From positions 1 through 55,449 of the forward strand of contig NZ_JANJOU010000038.1 in NCBI RefSeq assembly GCF_024594815.1: a DNA stretch of 55,449 nt, in the 5' to 3' direction. Source of the DNA: Roseomonas populi (GTDB lineage: Bacteria; Pseudomonadota; Alphaproteobacteria; Acetobacterales; Acetobacteraceae). The notes under the pieces are model-generated. The model had not been told where the DNA came from. It worked only from the letters and a program-made list of their open reading frames with translations, and searched no databases. Within the stretch, counting starts at the first letter, position 1. Each line of letters opens with the position of its first letter. This document shows positions 35,838 to 44,685 of this stretch, piece by piece. The position numbers and the translations under genes are program-made.

Positions 35838-37334
35838 ATGGGGATCGCCCGTCTGGCCGCGGTTTCGGCCGCGGTTTCGGCCGCCCTCCGGGCGGCGCCG
35901 CTGGCCGGGCTGGCCCTGGCGTTCCTTCTTCCCGCCGCCCCGGCCACAGCCCAGAACCGCCCCGCGGCCGAGCGGGAGGCGCTGATAGCCAACGAGACCG
36001 GCCTCGCCGTGCGCGAGCTCTACCTCGTCCCCATGACGGAAACCGACCCCGGCGCGGACCGGCTGGGCGCGGACACCCTGCCCGCCGGCGGCAGCCTGCG
36101 CCTCCGCCTCGGCCGCAATCAGCCCTGCGCCTGGCAGCTCCGCGCCGTCCTCGCCGATGAGAGCGTGGAGGATCGGCGCAACGTCGACCTCTGTCGCTCC
36201 CCCCGCATCCTCCTCGGCGACGCCTCCGCCCCGGCGCGGGAGGTGACGATCAACAACGACACGGATCTCGACCTGCGCGAGGTCTACGCCGCCCCGCCCG
36301 GCGCCGCCTCGCGCGGGCCGGACCGGCTGGGGGCGGAGCTCGTCCCGGCAGGCCGCACCCACCGCCTGCGCCTGGGCCGGCGGCGGGACTGCCTGTTCGA
36401 CATCACGGCCGTCATGGCGGACGGCTCCACCGTTTTCCGCCCCCGCGTGGATGCCTGCCGCAACGCGCGCGTCACCCTCTCGGACCCCAACCTCGTCTGG
36501 CGCGACATCACCGTGGCCAACCGCTCCGGCCGCGTGATGCACGCGCTGCACGTCGTCCCCGCCGGCCGTAGCGGCGAACTCGGCACCGACGAGGGCTGGA
36601 GCGTGGACCGCATGGGCAGCGAGACGGCGCCCGACGGCAGCACCTTCCGCCTGCGCCTCCGCCTGCCCGGCTGCGAGGCCGACCTGCGCGCCACCTACGA
36701 GGACGGCGCGGCGGAGGCGAAGCGCGGCGTGAACGTCTGCACGGGCACCGTCACCTTCGACGGCAGCGGCATCCCCCGCCCGCCGGAGCGCCAACTCACC
36801 CTCGTGAACCGCCACCTCGCCAAGATCGACGAGATCTACGTCTCCTCCTCATCGGAGGGCGACTGGGGCCCGGAGCGCCTGCCGGACGGCCTCGCCCGCG
36901 GCGACCGCCAGACCCTCTCCGTGCCCGTGGACTGCGTGGCCGATCTCCGCATCGTCTTCCCCTCCGGCGGCGCGGAGGAGCGGCGCGAGGTGAACATCTG
37001 CGAGAACCCCTCCATCACCCTCCGCCCGGGCTGGGCCGCCACCGCCCGGCTGGAGGACGCCGAGGAGGCGGACGCCGCCCCCCGCCCCGGCAGCGTGCGT
37101 CTGCGCAACACCGCCCGGATGCCGATCGTGGAGCTCTACATCGACGCCCCCGGCGCCCCGCGCGGCGAGGACCGCCTCGGCGCCACCGTCCTCGGCGCCA
37201 ACGAGACGCTGGACGTCGCCCCGCCCGAGGGCGAAGCCTGCCCCGCCCGCCTGACCGCCGTGTTCCGTGACGGGCGGGAGGCGACGCGCGACCCGATCGA
37301 CCTCTGCGCCGGGATCGAGGTGCCCCTGCCATGA
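35838..37334 (+). CDS. secreted protein with five cysteine-paired tandem repeats (unknown family)
   Basis: I do not recognise a named family. From ATG 35838 it has 498 residues; ATG 35781 or 35664 are alternatives and no start has a convincing ribosome site. Residues 1-39 are a signal peptide ending ATAQ. Five repeats of about 80-95 residues start near residues 47, 134, 222, 317 and 418. Each has a strand with a conserved Asn (ANETG, NNDTD, ANRSG, VNRHL, RNTAR), then a pattern ELY/EVY/EIY, GxDRLG, RLRLG, one Cys before a DLRAV-like strand (for example RDCLFDITAV), and a second Cys in V(D/N)xC. The ten cysteines thus form five probable disulfides. It is coupled (ATGA) to the EF-hand gene. Likely periplasmic or extracellular. 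Confidence 0.8.
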   Translation: MGIARLAAVSAAVSAALRAAPLAGLALAFLLPAAPATAQNRPAAEREALIANETGLAVRELYLVPMTETDPGADRLGADTLPAGGSLRLRLGRNQPCAWQLRAVLADESVEDRRNVDLCRSPRILLGDASAPAREVTINNDTDLDLREVYAAPPGAASRGPDRLGAELVPAGRTHRLRLGRRRDCLFDITAVMADGSTVFRPRVDACRNARVTLSDPNLVWRDITVANRSGRVMHALHVVPAGRSGELGTDEGWSVDRMGSETAPDGSTFRLRLRLPGCEADLRATYEDGAAEAKRGVNVCTGTVTFDGSGIPRPPERQLTLVNRHLAKIDEIYVSSSSEGDWGPERLPDGLARGDRQTLSVPVDCVADLRIVFPSGGAEERREVNICENPSITLRPGWAATARLEDAEEADAAPRPGSVRLRNTARMPIVELYIDAPGAPRGEDRLGATVLGANETLDVAPPEGEACPARLTAVFRDGREATRDPIDLCAGIEVPLP

Positions 37335-38200
37335 CCTTCCGCCCCTTCCTCGCCGCCCTCGCCCTGCTGGCAGCCCTCCCCGCCGCCTCGCCCGCCCGGG
37401 CGCAGGAAGCCCCCGTCGCCACCGCCCTCCGCGGCGCCTGGTTCCAGGGCGAGTGCGTGGCACCCACCGCCATGCTCGCCCTCTCCGCACGCGGCGCCGC
37501 CCGCATCCCGGCCGGCGAGGCCGGACGCCTGCTCCGCTTCACCGAGGCCCAGACCCTCCCCTCCGGCTGGACCGTGGCCACCGCCCGCGGTCCCGAGGCG
37601 CCGCGCCTGATGCTCCGCGCCGCGGGCAACGGCCTGGAGACCGCCGAACCCAACAACAAGACACGCGACGACCGCCTGCCCGGCGACGCGCCCGTCGCCG
37701 CCTGGCACCGCTGCCCCGCCACCCCCCTGTCCTTCGCCGCCCAGGCCGAGGGCGTCGCCTTCCTCGGCGCGATCGAGGTGCTGGAGGCCGCCTGCGGCCC
37801 CGGCACCGGCGGCGTGGCCGATTGCGGCGCCGCCCTCATCCGCGTCGGCGACGTCTCCGGCGACAACCTCCTCGGCCCCGCGGAGCTGGCGCGCCTCTTC
37901 CGCGGCGCCTCCTGGCTCCTCTCCCTCCAGGCCGAGGTCTCCCCGGACCTCTCCGGCCTCGCCAGCGCCGCCGGCACGCTCGGCGCGGTGGCCGGCGCGC
38001 GATTGATGGTGGAAAGCCTGGACTATGACGGGGACGGCCGCCTCTCCGTCCGCGAGCTCGTGCAGGACCGCGCCGTCCTCGCCCCCGGGGGCCCGAACGG
38101 GGGCGACGCCCGGGGCCGCCCCCTGGCGCTGGAACGCCTTTCCGAGGGCGTGGCCCTGATGCGCGGCATCGTCGAGGGTCTGCTCGGAAGCGAGGAGTAG
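37331..38200 (+). CDS. secreted EF-hand protein (partner of the cysteine-repeat protein)
   Basis: A 289-residue protein with signal peptide MTFRPFLAALALLAALPA to about residue 25. Two canonical 12-residue calcium loops are present: DVSGDNLLGPAE (about 174-185) and DYDGDGRLSVRE (about 232-243), with acidic or Ser ligands at positions 1, 3 and 5 and Glu at 12. Four cysteines (GECVAP, WHRCPAT, EAACGP, ADCGAA) suggest two disulfides in an N-terminal domain of unknown type. The start overlaps the preceding stop by 4 bases. The two products probably act together outside the cytoplasm in a calcium-dependent way (inference). Function unknown. Confidence 0.82.
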   Translation: MTFRPFLAALALLAALPAASPARAQEAPVATALRGAWFQGECVAPTAMLALSARGAARIPAGEAGRLLRFTEAQTLPSGWTVATARGPEAPRLMLRAAGNGLETAEPNNKTRDDRLPGDAPVAAWHRCPATPLSFAAQAEGVAFLGAIEVLEAACGPGTGGVADCGAALIRVGDVSGDNLLGPAELARLFRGASWLLSLQAEVSPDLSGLASAAGTLGAVAGARLMVESLDYDGDGRLSVRELVQDRAVLAPGGPNGGDARGRPLALERLSEGVALMRGIVEGLLGSEE

Positions 38201-38381
38201 GCGCCCGCAGGGGGGGTTCCCCCTCCCCAATCCCCCGCCCCAAGCCGGCCATCACCGCCAGTTCCCAGCCTCGAGCCGCTGGAATCCTGCCGGGTCAAAT
38301 AAAGGAACCTCGGCCGCGGTGACCGCTTCACGCCCCTTTGTGGGTGAGATAAGGGGGACGCATGTCCGTTGCGCGCCGCCG

Positions 38382-39311
38382 ATGACCTATTCCGAGATCG
38401 CCGTTCTGATCCCCTGCCACAACGAAGAGGTGGCAATCGGAGGCGTTGTCGCCGGCTTCCGCGAGGCGCTGCCCGGAGCGACGATCTACGTCTACGACAA
38501 CAACTCCACCGACAACACGCGGCAGGCCGCGGCCGCCGCAGGGGCCGTGGTGCGGGGCGAATCCCTGCAGGGCAAGGGGAACGTCGTCCGGCGCATGTTC
38601 GCCGATGTCGAGGCCGAGGTTTACCTGCTCGTCGATGGCGACGGCACCTACGACCCCCTCGTCGCCCCCGCCATGGTCAAGCTCCTCCTCGAGGACTGCT
38701 TGGACATGGTCACGGGGGTGCGCGTCACCGACGCCCAGGCCGCGTACCGCCCGGGCCACCGCCTCGGCAACCAGGTCCTGACCGGCGTGGTGCGGCAGGT
38801 CTTCGGCAACCGTGTCACCGACATGCTGTCCGGCTACCGCTGCTTCTCCCGCCGCTTCATCAAGTCCTTCCCGGCACTCGCCCAGGGCTTCGAGACCGAG
38901 ACGGAGTTCACGGTCCACGCCCTCGAGCTGCGCATGCCGGTCGCCGAGCTCCGCACGGCCTACAGCGAGCGCCCGGCCGGCTCCACCTCGAAGCTGCGGA
39001 CCTACCACGACGGGTTCCGGATCCTGCGCATGATCCTCGCCCTCGTGCAGCGAGAGCGCCCGCGGCTCTTCTTCGGCGTCGTCGCAGCGCTTCTCGCTCT
39101 TGTCTCCGCCATCCTCTTCGTGCCGGTCCTGGAAACCTACGTCGAGACGGGCCTCGTGCCGCGCCTGCCGACCTTCGTCGCGTCCACGCTCGCGATCATC
39201 CTCTCCTTCCTCTCCCTCGTCTGCGGCCTCATCCTCGATACCGTGACCCGCGGCCGGATCGAGGCGAAGCGCATCGCCTATCTGGCCTTCCCGGCCCCGG
39301 GGAGAGGGTAG
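38382..39311 (+). CDS. family-2 glycosyltransferase with C-terminal membrane helices (polyprenyl-phosphate type)
   Basis: A 309-residue enzyme starting MTYSEIAVLIPCHNEEVAIG at ATG 38382; a frame 63 bases longer exists. The GT-A fold shows IPCHNEE, VYDNNSTDNT (about 36-45), VDGDGTYDP with the DxD-like metal site (about 87-95), LSGYRCFSRRFIKSF (about 150) and TETEF (about 172). Two hydrophobic helices near 225-250 and 262-285 follow. This layout matches GT2 enzymes that load a sugar onto undecaprenyl or dolichyl phosphate. Two GT-C-like membrane proteins encoded next door would be natural users of the product. Confidence 0.86.
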   Translation: MTYSEIAVLIPCHNEEVAIGGVVAGFREALPGATIYVYDNNSTDNTRQAAAAAGAVVRGESLQGKGNVVRRMFADVEAEVYLLVDGDGTYDPLVAPAMVKLLLEDCLDMVTGVRVTDAQAAYRPGHRLGNQVLTGVVRQVFGNRVTDMLSGYRCFSRRFIKSFPALAQGFETETEFTVHALELRMPVAELRTAYSERPAGSTSKLRTYHDGFRILRMILALVQRERPRLFFGVVAALLALVSAILFVPVLETYVETGLVPRLPTFVASTLAIILSFLSLVCGLILDTVTRGRIEAKRIAYLAFPAPGRG

Positions 39312-39530
39312 GGCGCGACCGCTTCGGGCCTGACGCAAGGTCTGGAGATCAGGCCAGGCTCGCACGGACCTCGCGCCGCCCACCCAGCGCCCGGGGCGCG
39401 CTCCGCATAAGTCCACTATCCAAGAGCAGCACCAGGGCGGCAGCGCCGCCCGGCCGCATGGCCTGATTCCCGTGCGGGGGGGCGGGCGGGAAACCCGCTC
39501 CGGCCCCTCAACCCCGCCCGCGACGCCCCG

Positions 39531-41213
39531 TCAGAACCCCGCAGGCGACCACTGCAGCGTCTCCAGGTCCAGCTGGCACAATCCCTGGATGCCCCGCGCC
39601 TGGGCATAGGCCCTGACCCGGTCCAGGTAATCCGGCCGCAGCGGATCCTCGAAGTCCCAGCCAGGCGGATTGAAGGTGGAGTACCCATTGATCGTCGGGA
39701 TACTGCGCAGCTCCGCGATCAGCATCGCCTCCACGTTGTGCGGATAGCGCTTCATCAGGTCCGAACCGGAATCCTGCCCTCGCGCCTTCGTCACGTAGAA
39801 GGCCCGGCACTCCGCTGGCGGCCGCGGCGCCGCGATGCGCGCCAACTCCTCCGCCCGGCTGTTCACCCCCGGCGAGGTGCCGACCTGCTCCACCACCAGC
39901 AGCACGCCCAGCAGGACGAAGATCGAGGGCACCCGCGTCATCGCCCGCTGCAGGAACAGCGTGACCACCACCGCCACGGGAAAGGCGAGGAAGATCTGGT
40001 AGCGTGAGACCACGCGGAGGCCTTTCGCACCCGGCACGTAGTTGAAGACAAGCTCCCACCCGCTCCCGAACTTGAAGCGGAACAGCATCAGCCAGGTCAC
40101 CACCGCCGCCGCAGCCACCGCGCGCAGCAGCCCCGCATGCTCGCCCCGGTACTTCCAGAGCGCCCAGGCAGCGGCGCACACGAACAGGTACACGAGGATG
40201 GGCGGCATCCCCATCAGCAGCTCGTAGTTGCCCTTCGTGCAGCTCCTGCACAGCTGCTCGTACATCCCGCCGAAGAGGAGATTGCCCGGCCCCAGATTGA
40301 TCGCGTCGCTCAGCCGGGGCGAGAAGGCCAGCGCGTCCCGCCAGCCATGCATCCCCGTCTCCGACGCCTTCGGCAGGTACACCGAGAGGAAGGGCAGCAG
40401 CGTCACGACGAAGACCGCGACGATCAGCAGGCTATGCCACCGGAACCGCCAGGCCTCCGCCAGCAGCCGCCGGTACGGCCCCTGCCCTTCGATAAGGAGC
40501 ATGGCCAGCGCGCAGCAGAGCGCGAAGAACCCGAAGAACCACGACATATAGAAGGCGGTGAGCAGCCAGGCGGAATAGAGCGCCGCGGCCCCGCAGCCGA
40601 AGGCGGCATAGCCCCGCCCCCATCCGGCGGACAGCGCCTCGCGCGCCCGGAGCAGCAGGTAGCCCATCACGGGAGCGAAGCTGACCGAGAGGAGCTGCTG
40701 GTGGAAGGCGTGGATGAACAGCGCGTGGCAGAGCGAGAAGACCGTCGCGCCCAGCAACGCGGGCAATGCGCGCGCCGCGAAGGCACGGCGAACGAAGAGA
40801 TAGAAGAAAACGAAGCCGATCGACTTCACCACCATGTCCACGAGCGCGGAGGACAGGAAGATATCGACGCGGAAGGCCCGGAAGATCGAGTGGATCAGGC
40901 CGTAGAGGAAGAAGCCGTCATTGTACCCGAGCGTCCCGGGGTTGGGGTAGAAGTAGTTGGTCTGCGAGAACCAGGACCGGCCGCGGAGGACGTTGTACCA
41001 GTGCTCCAGGATGCTCGCCTCGATCCCGCCGTCGAAGCGGTCGCCCCAGAGGCCGCTGAAGCGGTTGGAGATCGGCACCCGGTAGAAGATCAGCAGCGTG
41101 AGCGCCAGGAACAGCACCACGCCGGCCGCGCGAAGCCAGGCTTCCCCGCGCGCCGTCCGGAACACCGACAGGAGCCGCGTCATCGCCGGCGCGGGAAGGC
41201 TCGATTCACTCAT
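39531..41213 (-). CDS. large polytopic membrane protein, GT-C glycosyltransferase-like
   Basis: A 560-residue protein starting MSESSLPAPAMTRLLSVF at ATG 41213. It has roughly 12 hydrophobic segments and a large first periplasmic loop with GDRFDGGIEASILEHW (about 55-70) and YFYPNPGTLGYNDGFFLYG. Acidic residues in the first loop after helix 1 are the classic position for the catalytic or metal-binding Asp of GT-C enzymes, but the family is not formally assigned. A C-terminal soluble tail (about 460-560) ends the protein. It is convergent with the GT2 gene and probably uses a lipid-linked sugar (inference). Confidence 0.7.
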   Translation of the reverse strand: MSESSLPAPAMTRLLSVFRTARGEAWLRAAGVVLFLALTLLIFYRVPISNRFSGLWGDRFDGGIEASILEHWYNVLRGRSWFSQTNYFYPNPGTLGYNDGFFLYGLIHSIFRAFRVDIFLSSALVDMVVKSIGFVFFYLFVRRAFAARALPALLGATVFSLCHALFIHAFHQQLLSVSFAPVMGYLLLRAREALSAGWGRGYAAFGCGAAALYSAWLLTAFYMSWFFGFFALCCALAMLLIEGQGPYRRLLAEAWRFRWHSLLIVAVFVVTLLPFLSVYLPKASETGMHGWRDALAFSPRLSDAINLGPGNLLFGGMYEQLCRSCTKGNYELLMGMPPILVYLFVCAAAWALWKYRGEHAGLLRAVAAAAVVTWLMLFRFKFGSGWELVFNYVPGAKGLRVVSRYQIFLAFPVAVVVTLFLQRAMTRVPSIFVLLGVLLVVEQVGTSPGVNSRAEELARIAAPRPPAECRAFYVTKARGQDSGSDLMKRYPHNVEAMLIAELRSIPTINGYSTFNPPGWDFEDPLRPDYLDRVRAYAQARGIQGLCQLDLETLQWSPAGF

Positions 41214-41533
41214 TGTGGGAGATTCGCCTCGTTCTCGGCTACCGCATCCGGCGTGCTGTTTCCGCCCGCCCTCTCCTGCATGCGGCCACGTCCGCCGGCC
41301 TGCGCCGGAGACGTCCGGCAATCATCGGCCGAAATGTCCAGGCCAGGGGAAGGCAAGCCGGTGCCGCGAAGATCGAATGCCGTCAGCATGAGCAGGAGAG
41401 GCGCCCTGGACGGCGCGTGGCGGCGGCAATTCGGTGCATGAGTGGCCTATATCAAGGATCACCCGTTGCGACTACTCGCGCCGCCCGCACGCGGATCGGC
41501 TGGGAATCCTGCCCAGCCGTCCCGCTCTCCGCG
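41214..41533. other. 320-base gap without a recognised gene
   Basis: This stretch between the two minus-strand membrane-protein genes has open frames only as shadows in GC-rich DNA. No hairpin with T-run and no convincing promoter were seen, although a small AT-rich patch (CTATATCAAGGATC, around 41450) is present. It probably holds the promoter of the gene at 39531-41213. Confidence 0.4.
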
Positions 41534-43027
41534 TCAGGCGCCGCCCAGGCGCCGGCACGCCGCGGGCTTGCCCGGCAACCAGCAGGGCCATGCCAGCACG
41601 GCGCGCGAAACGATCGGCCGTGCCCCTTCCGGCAGTGCTTCCACGGGGGGAACGAAGTCGCGCCGCAGGCCGAAGGCCCGCATCCCCTGCGGCACGGGAT
41701 AAAGCCGCATATCCGGGATGTTGCGCATCTCGCCCGCCGCGTCGCGCAGCACCGCATCGCCCTTGAAATAGCTCTGGTCGAAGCCGGGCGTGGGGCCCGG
41801 CATCTGCACCGCGCGCCAGCGATCCGCATTCCCGGCCGGCACCGGCACGATCCGAACGCAGAGCAGGAGCAGGATGGCGGCAGAAACGGCGGCGGGCACC
41901 GGCCAGCCCCTCTGCCGCGCCGCCGCCTGCACGAGGCCAAGCCAGGCCAGCAGCGCGAAGGCCGGGCCGACCCACTTGAAGTAGTGGACGTTGTGGAACA
42001 GCCATAGGCCGGTCGGCAGCAGGTCCACATAGGCGATGTAGAACGCGACATGCACGACCGCGGCGACGGCCAGCACCGCCACAGCCGGGCCCCGCCGCAC
42101 GGCGAAGGGCAGCAGGACCAGCGCCAGCCCGATCCAGGGATGGCGGCTGATCAGCCCCTGCCCCGTTCCCCACCATGGCTGCGGCGCCACCAGGAGGTTG
42201 AAGGCCTTCCAGCCATAGGCGTGGAGGGAGAAGCCGATATTGGTGGAGAGAAGCATGTAGGGCGATTTCGCGAAGCCGTAGATCGCGACATGCAGCGCAA
42301 GGCCGGCCAATCCCACCACCGCCCCGCCGAGCGCCACCCGCCAGATGGTCCCCCACGCCGCCGCGCGCCGATGCCAGATCTCGTGCAGGCCCAGGCCGCC
42401 GAGGATGATCCCCGCGGAGAGCAGGTCGGTCGGCCGCATGAGCGCCACCGCCGAAACGAGCGCACCGAGCAGCACCGGCCGCCGCTGCCCGGCCATGTGG
42501 TCCGCCACGAGCCACAGCATCACCCAGAGCAGGGCGGTCGTGGGTGTGGTGTTCCAGGGTATGGCCCATTGCTGCGCCAGGGCCTTGTCAACCGCGACGC
42601 TTCCCAGGAACAGGGCCGTTGCCGTCCAGTCCCCGACGCCGGTGCGGCGCGCGAAGCGCAGGAAGGCCCAGGCCGTCAGGAGCAGCGCGGCCAGACCCAC
42701 GAGAAAGTACGGATGGGCCGGCCAGAAGGAGGTGAACGGCGCGCCGAGCAAGGCATAGCCCATGGGATACCAGTGCTTCGCAACCGAAAGGTCCCCCTGC
42801 GCCAGCGCGCGGGCCGAACCGATGTACTGTGACTGGTCCCACCAGCCCCACCAGCCCGCCGGATACTGCAGATTATTCCCGGGCAGCGCCGGATCGGCGA
42901 AGTAGAGCCCGATATAGCGCAGCGTCAGCACAGCCATCAGCACGACCAATGGCGCGCCCGGATGGCGAAGGAAGGTGGGGACTCGAAGCATTCCGGCTGC
43001 TTGCCATAAACCGGGTTCCCTCACCAT
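41534..43027 (-). CDS. polytopic membrane protein, GT-C glycosyltransferase-like
   Basis: A 497-residue protein. ATG 43027 has a GGGAG ribosome site 6 bases upstream; ATG 42991 (MLRVPTFLRH) is an alternative. About 11 hydrophobic segments are visible. The first loop contains GWWGWWDQSQYIGSARAL (about 57-74), with an Asp-Gln pair where GT-C enzymes carry catalytic acids, followed by HWYPMGYALLGAPF. A soluble C-terminal part (about 410-497) ends the chain. It resembles uncharacterised bacterial mannosyltransferase-like proteins. It lies in tandem with the gene at 39531-41213, and both may decorate a surface polymer or protein. Confidence 0.68.
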   Translation of the reverse strand: MVREPGLWQAAGMLRVPTFLRHPGAPLVVLMAVLTLRYIGLYFADPALPGNNLQYPAGWWGWWDQSQYIGSARALAQGDLSVAKHWYPMGYALLGAPFTSFWPAHPYFLVGLAALLLTAWAFLRFARRTGVGDWTATALFLGSVAVDKALAQQWAIPWNTTPTTALLWVMLWLVADHMAGQRRPVLLGALVSAVALMRPTDLLSAGIILGGLGLHEIWHRRAAAWGTIWRVALGGAVVGLAGLALHVAIYGFAKSPYMLLSTNIGFSLHAYGWKAFNLLVAPQPWWGTGQGLISRHPWIGLALVLLPFAVRRGPAVAVLAVAAVVHVAFYIAYVDLLPTGLWLFHNVHYFKWVGPAFALLAWLGLVQAAARQRGWPVPAAVSAAILLLLCVRIVPVPAGNADRWRAVQMPGPTPGFDQSYFKGDAVLRDAAGEMRNIPDMRLYPVPQGMRAFGLRRDFVPPVEALPEGARPIVSRAVLAWPCWLPGKPAACRRLGGA

Positions 43028-43425
43028 GCAGGGCTCCCGCCCCTGGATCAGGGGGCGGTCGGCCTCGTCGTTCGGGAACTGCCAAGGCCGACCTCCGCGT
43101 GGCCCCAGCCTCCGATCGCCGGGTGGTGTCCAAGTCGCTTCCCACCACTCCCTTTCGGTCGGCCCGGTCGTGACGACGTTCGCCGCCCGTGAATTCCTTC
43201 CCGGTAACTCCGGTCCGGTTGCATCCCGCCCGGGCTGCCCGCCGCTCTCCGGGAGGATCCTTCCTTGCCCCGCCAGCGCAGCCGCACCACCGCCCGGCCC
43301 GCGAGCCGCCCGCAGGCACGCCGCTGGATAACGGTCCGGGCCGCCCGGTAGATCCCTCTCACAGGGCTCCTGAACCCAAACCTTCTCCCGGGCGTTTCCC
43401 CCTCACAGCACGGGAGAACCCGCAA
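43028..43425. other. 398-base divergent gap without a recognised gene
   Basis: The gap separates the membrane protein (minus) from the PRC-barrel gene (plus). No open frame with family-like composition was found on either strand. It must hold both promoters; a TAGATC near 43351 could be a -10 box but no matching -35 was found. Confidence 0.4.
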
Positions 43426-43830
43426 ATGTCCGACGTCTTCCCCACCGGCACCGACAACACCATCCGCCCGGAAAGCCCGCACCGCCTCATCTCCGCCGAC
43501 AAGGTGGAGGGCACCGCCGTCTACAACCGCACCGGCGAACGCCTCGGCACGGTCGAGGACCTGATGATCGACAAGGTCTCCGGCCGCGTCGCCTTCGCCG
43601 TCATGTCCTTCGGCGGCTTCCTCGGCCTCGGCGAGAACCACCACCCCCTCCCCTGGTCCGTCCTCACCTACGACACCACTAAGGGCGGCTACGTCGTGGA
43701 CCTCACCCGCGAGCAGCTCGAGGGCGCACCCGCCTACGCCTCCACGGAGCCCATGGACGTCTCCGACACCAACAGCCGCCGCGTTTACGACTACTACAAG
43801 GCCCAGCCCTTCTGGCTGGAAGTGTCGTAG
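43426..43830 (+). CDS. PRC-barrel domain protein
   Basis: A 134-residue cytoplasmic protein starting MSDVFPTGTDNTIRPESP at ATG 43426 with a GGGAGAA ribosome site. The PRC barrel covers about residues 20-95: LISADKVEGTAVYNRTGERLGTVEDLMIDK, then GRVAFAVMSFGGFLGLGENHHPLPW. The barrel is known from the photosynthetic reaction centre H subunit and RimM; free-standing versions in alphaproteobacteria are common stress-associated proteins of unclear function. A hairpin follows 5 bases after the stop. Confidence 0.88.
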   Translation: MSDVFPTGTDNTIRPESPHRLISADKVEGTAVYNRTGERLGTVEDLMIDKVSGRVAFAVMSFGGFLGLGENHHPLPWSVLTYDTTKGGYVVDLTREQLEGAPAYASTEPMDVSDTNSRRVYDYYKAQPFWLEVS

Positions 43831-43834
43831 CCCC

Positions 43835-43858
43835 GGCGCGTTCCGAAGGAACGTCGCC
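43835..43858 (+). terminator. hairpin after the PRC-barrel gene
   Basis: CGTTCC and GGAACG pair around a GAA loop (43839-43853), extended by GGCG and CGCC with a one-base bulge. No T-run follows, so termination is uncertain, but it sits directly after the stop codon at 43830. Confidence 0.4.
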
Positions 43859-43924
43859 CGCCCCTTCCCCCCGCCCGCATTCCCCCCCAAAACGCGGGAA
43901 CCACGGGCGGAAAGGAAGGGGCAC

Positions 43925-44677
43925 ATGCCCAGCATCGGCATTCTCGGCATCACCGGCCGCATGGGCCGCCTCCTGGTCGAGGAGGTGGCCGCCGCCGGCG
44001 CCACCCTCGCCGGCGGCACCGCACGCCGCGGCGATCAATGGCCCGCCAACCCCGCCGCCCTCGCCCGCACCGCCGACGTCATCATCGACTTCACCACCGC
44101 CGAGGCCGCCGAACCCCACATCGCCGCCGCCGAGGCCGCCCGCAAGCCGCTCATCCTCGGCACCTCCGGCCTCAACGCCGCGCAGGAAGCACGCCTGGAA
44201 CAGGCCGCCCACCACATCGCCATCGTCTACGCCGCCAACTTCTCCCCCGGCGTGAACCTCCTCCTCGCCGCCGCCGAGCGCCTCGCCTCCGCCCTCCCGC
44301 CCGAGGCCTACGACGCCGAGATCGTCGAAACCCACCATCGCCAGAAGATCGACGCCCCCTCCGGCACCGCCCTCGCCCTCGGCCACGCCGTCGCAAGGGG
44401 CCGCGGCACCACCCTGGAACAGGCCGGCATCGAATCCGGCCGCCACGGCCACACCGGCGCTCGCAAGACCGGCGCCATCGGCTTCGCCGCCCTCCGCGCC
44501 GGCCAGGTGGTGGGCGAACACACCCTCCTCTTCGCCGCGGGCACGGAGCACATCGCCCTCACCCACCGCTCCTTCGACCGCCGCGTCTACGCCACCGGCG
44601 CCGTCCGCGCCGCCCTCTGGGCCATCGGCAAGCCCCCAGGGCTCTACGGCATGAACCACGTCCTCGGCATGGCCTGA
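43925..44677 (+). CDS. dapB: 4-hydroxy-tetrahydrodipicolinate reductase
   Basis: A 250-residue enzyme of the lysine/diaminopimelate pathway. The NAD(P) loop ILGITGRMGRLL (5-16), the IIDFTTAEA strand (about 53-61), GTSGLN and the diagnostic EIVETHHRQKIDAPSGTAL (about 136-154) with catalytic His-His and Lys are all present. It reduces the dihydrodipicolinate ring in the cytoplasm to supply meso-DAP for the cell wall. An AGGAAGGGG ribosome site precedes ATG 43925. No other dap gene is near. Confidence 0.95.
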   Translation: MPSIGILGITGRMGRLLVEEVAAAGATLAGGTARRGDQWPANPAALARTADVIIDFTTAEAAEPHIAAAEAARKPLILGTSGLNAAQEARLEQAAHHIAIVYAANFSPGVNLLLAAAERLASALPPEAYDAEIVETHHRQKIDAPSGTALALGHAVARGRGTTLEQAGIESGRHGHTGARKTGAIGFAALRAGQVVGEHTLLFAAGTEHIALTHRSFDRRVYATGAVRAALWAIGKPPGLYGMNHVLGMA

Positions 44678-44685
44678 CCCACGGC

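Noticed and set aside
42873-43319. 148-codon minus-strand frame in the gap before the PRC-barrel gene
   Set aside because: It overlaps the membrane protein gene, is Gly/Arg-rich and shows no domain.
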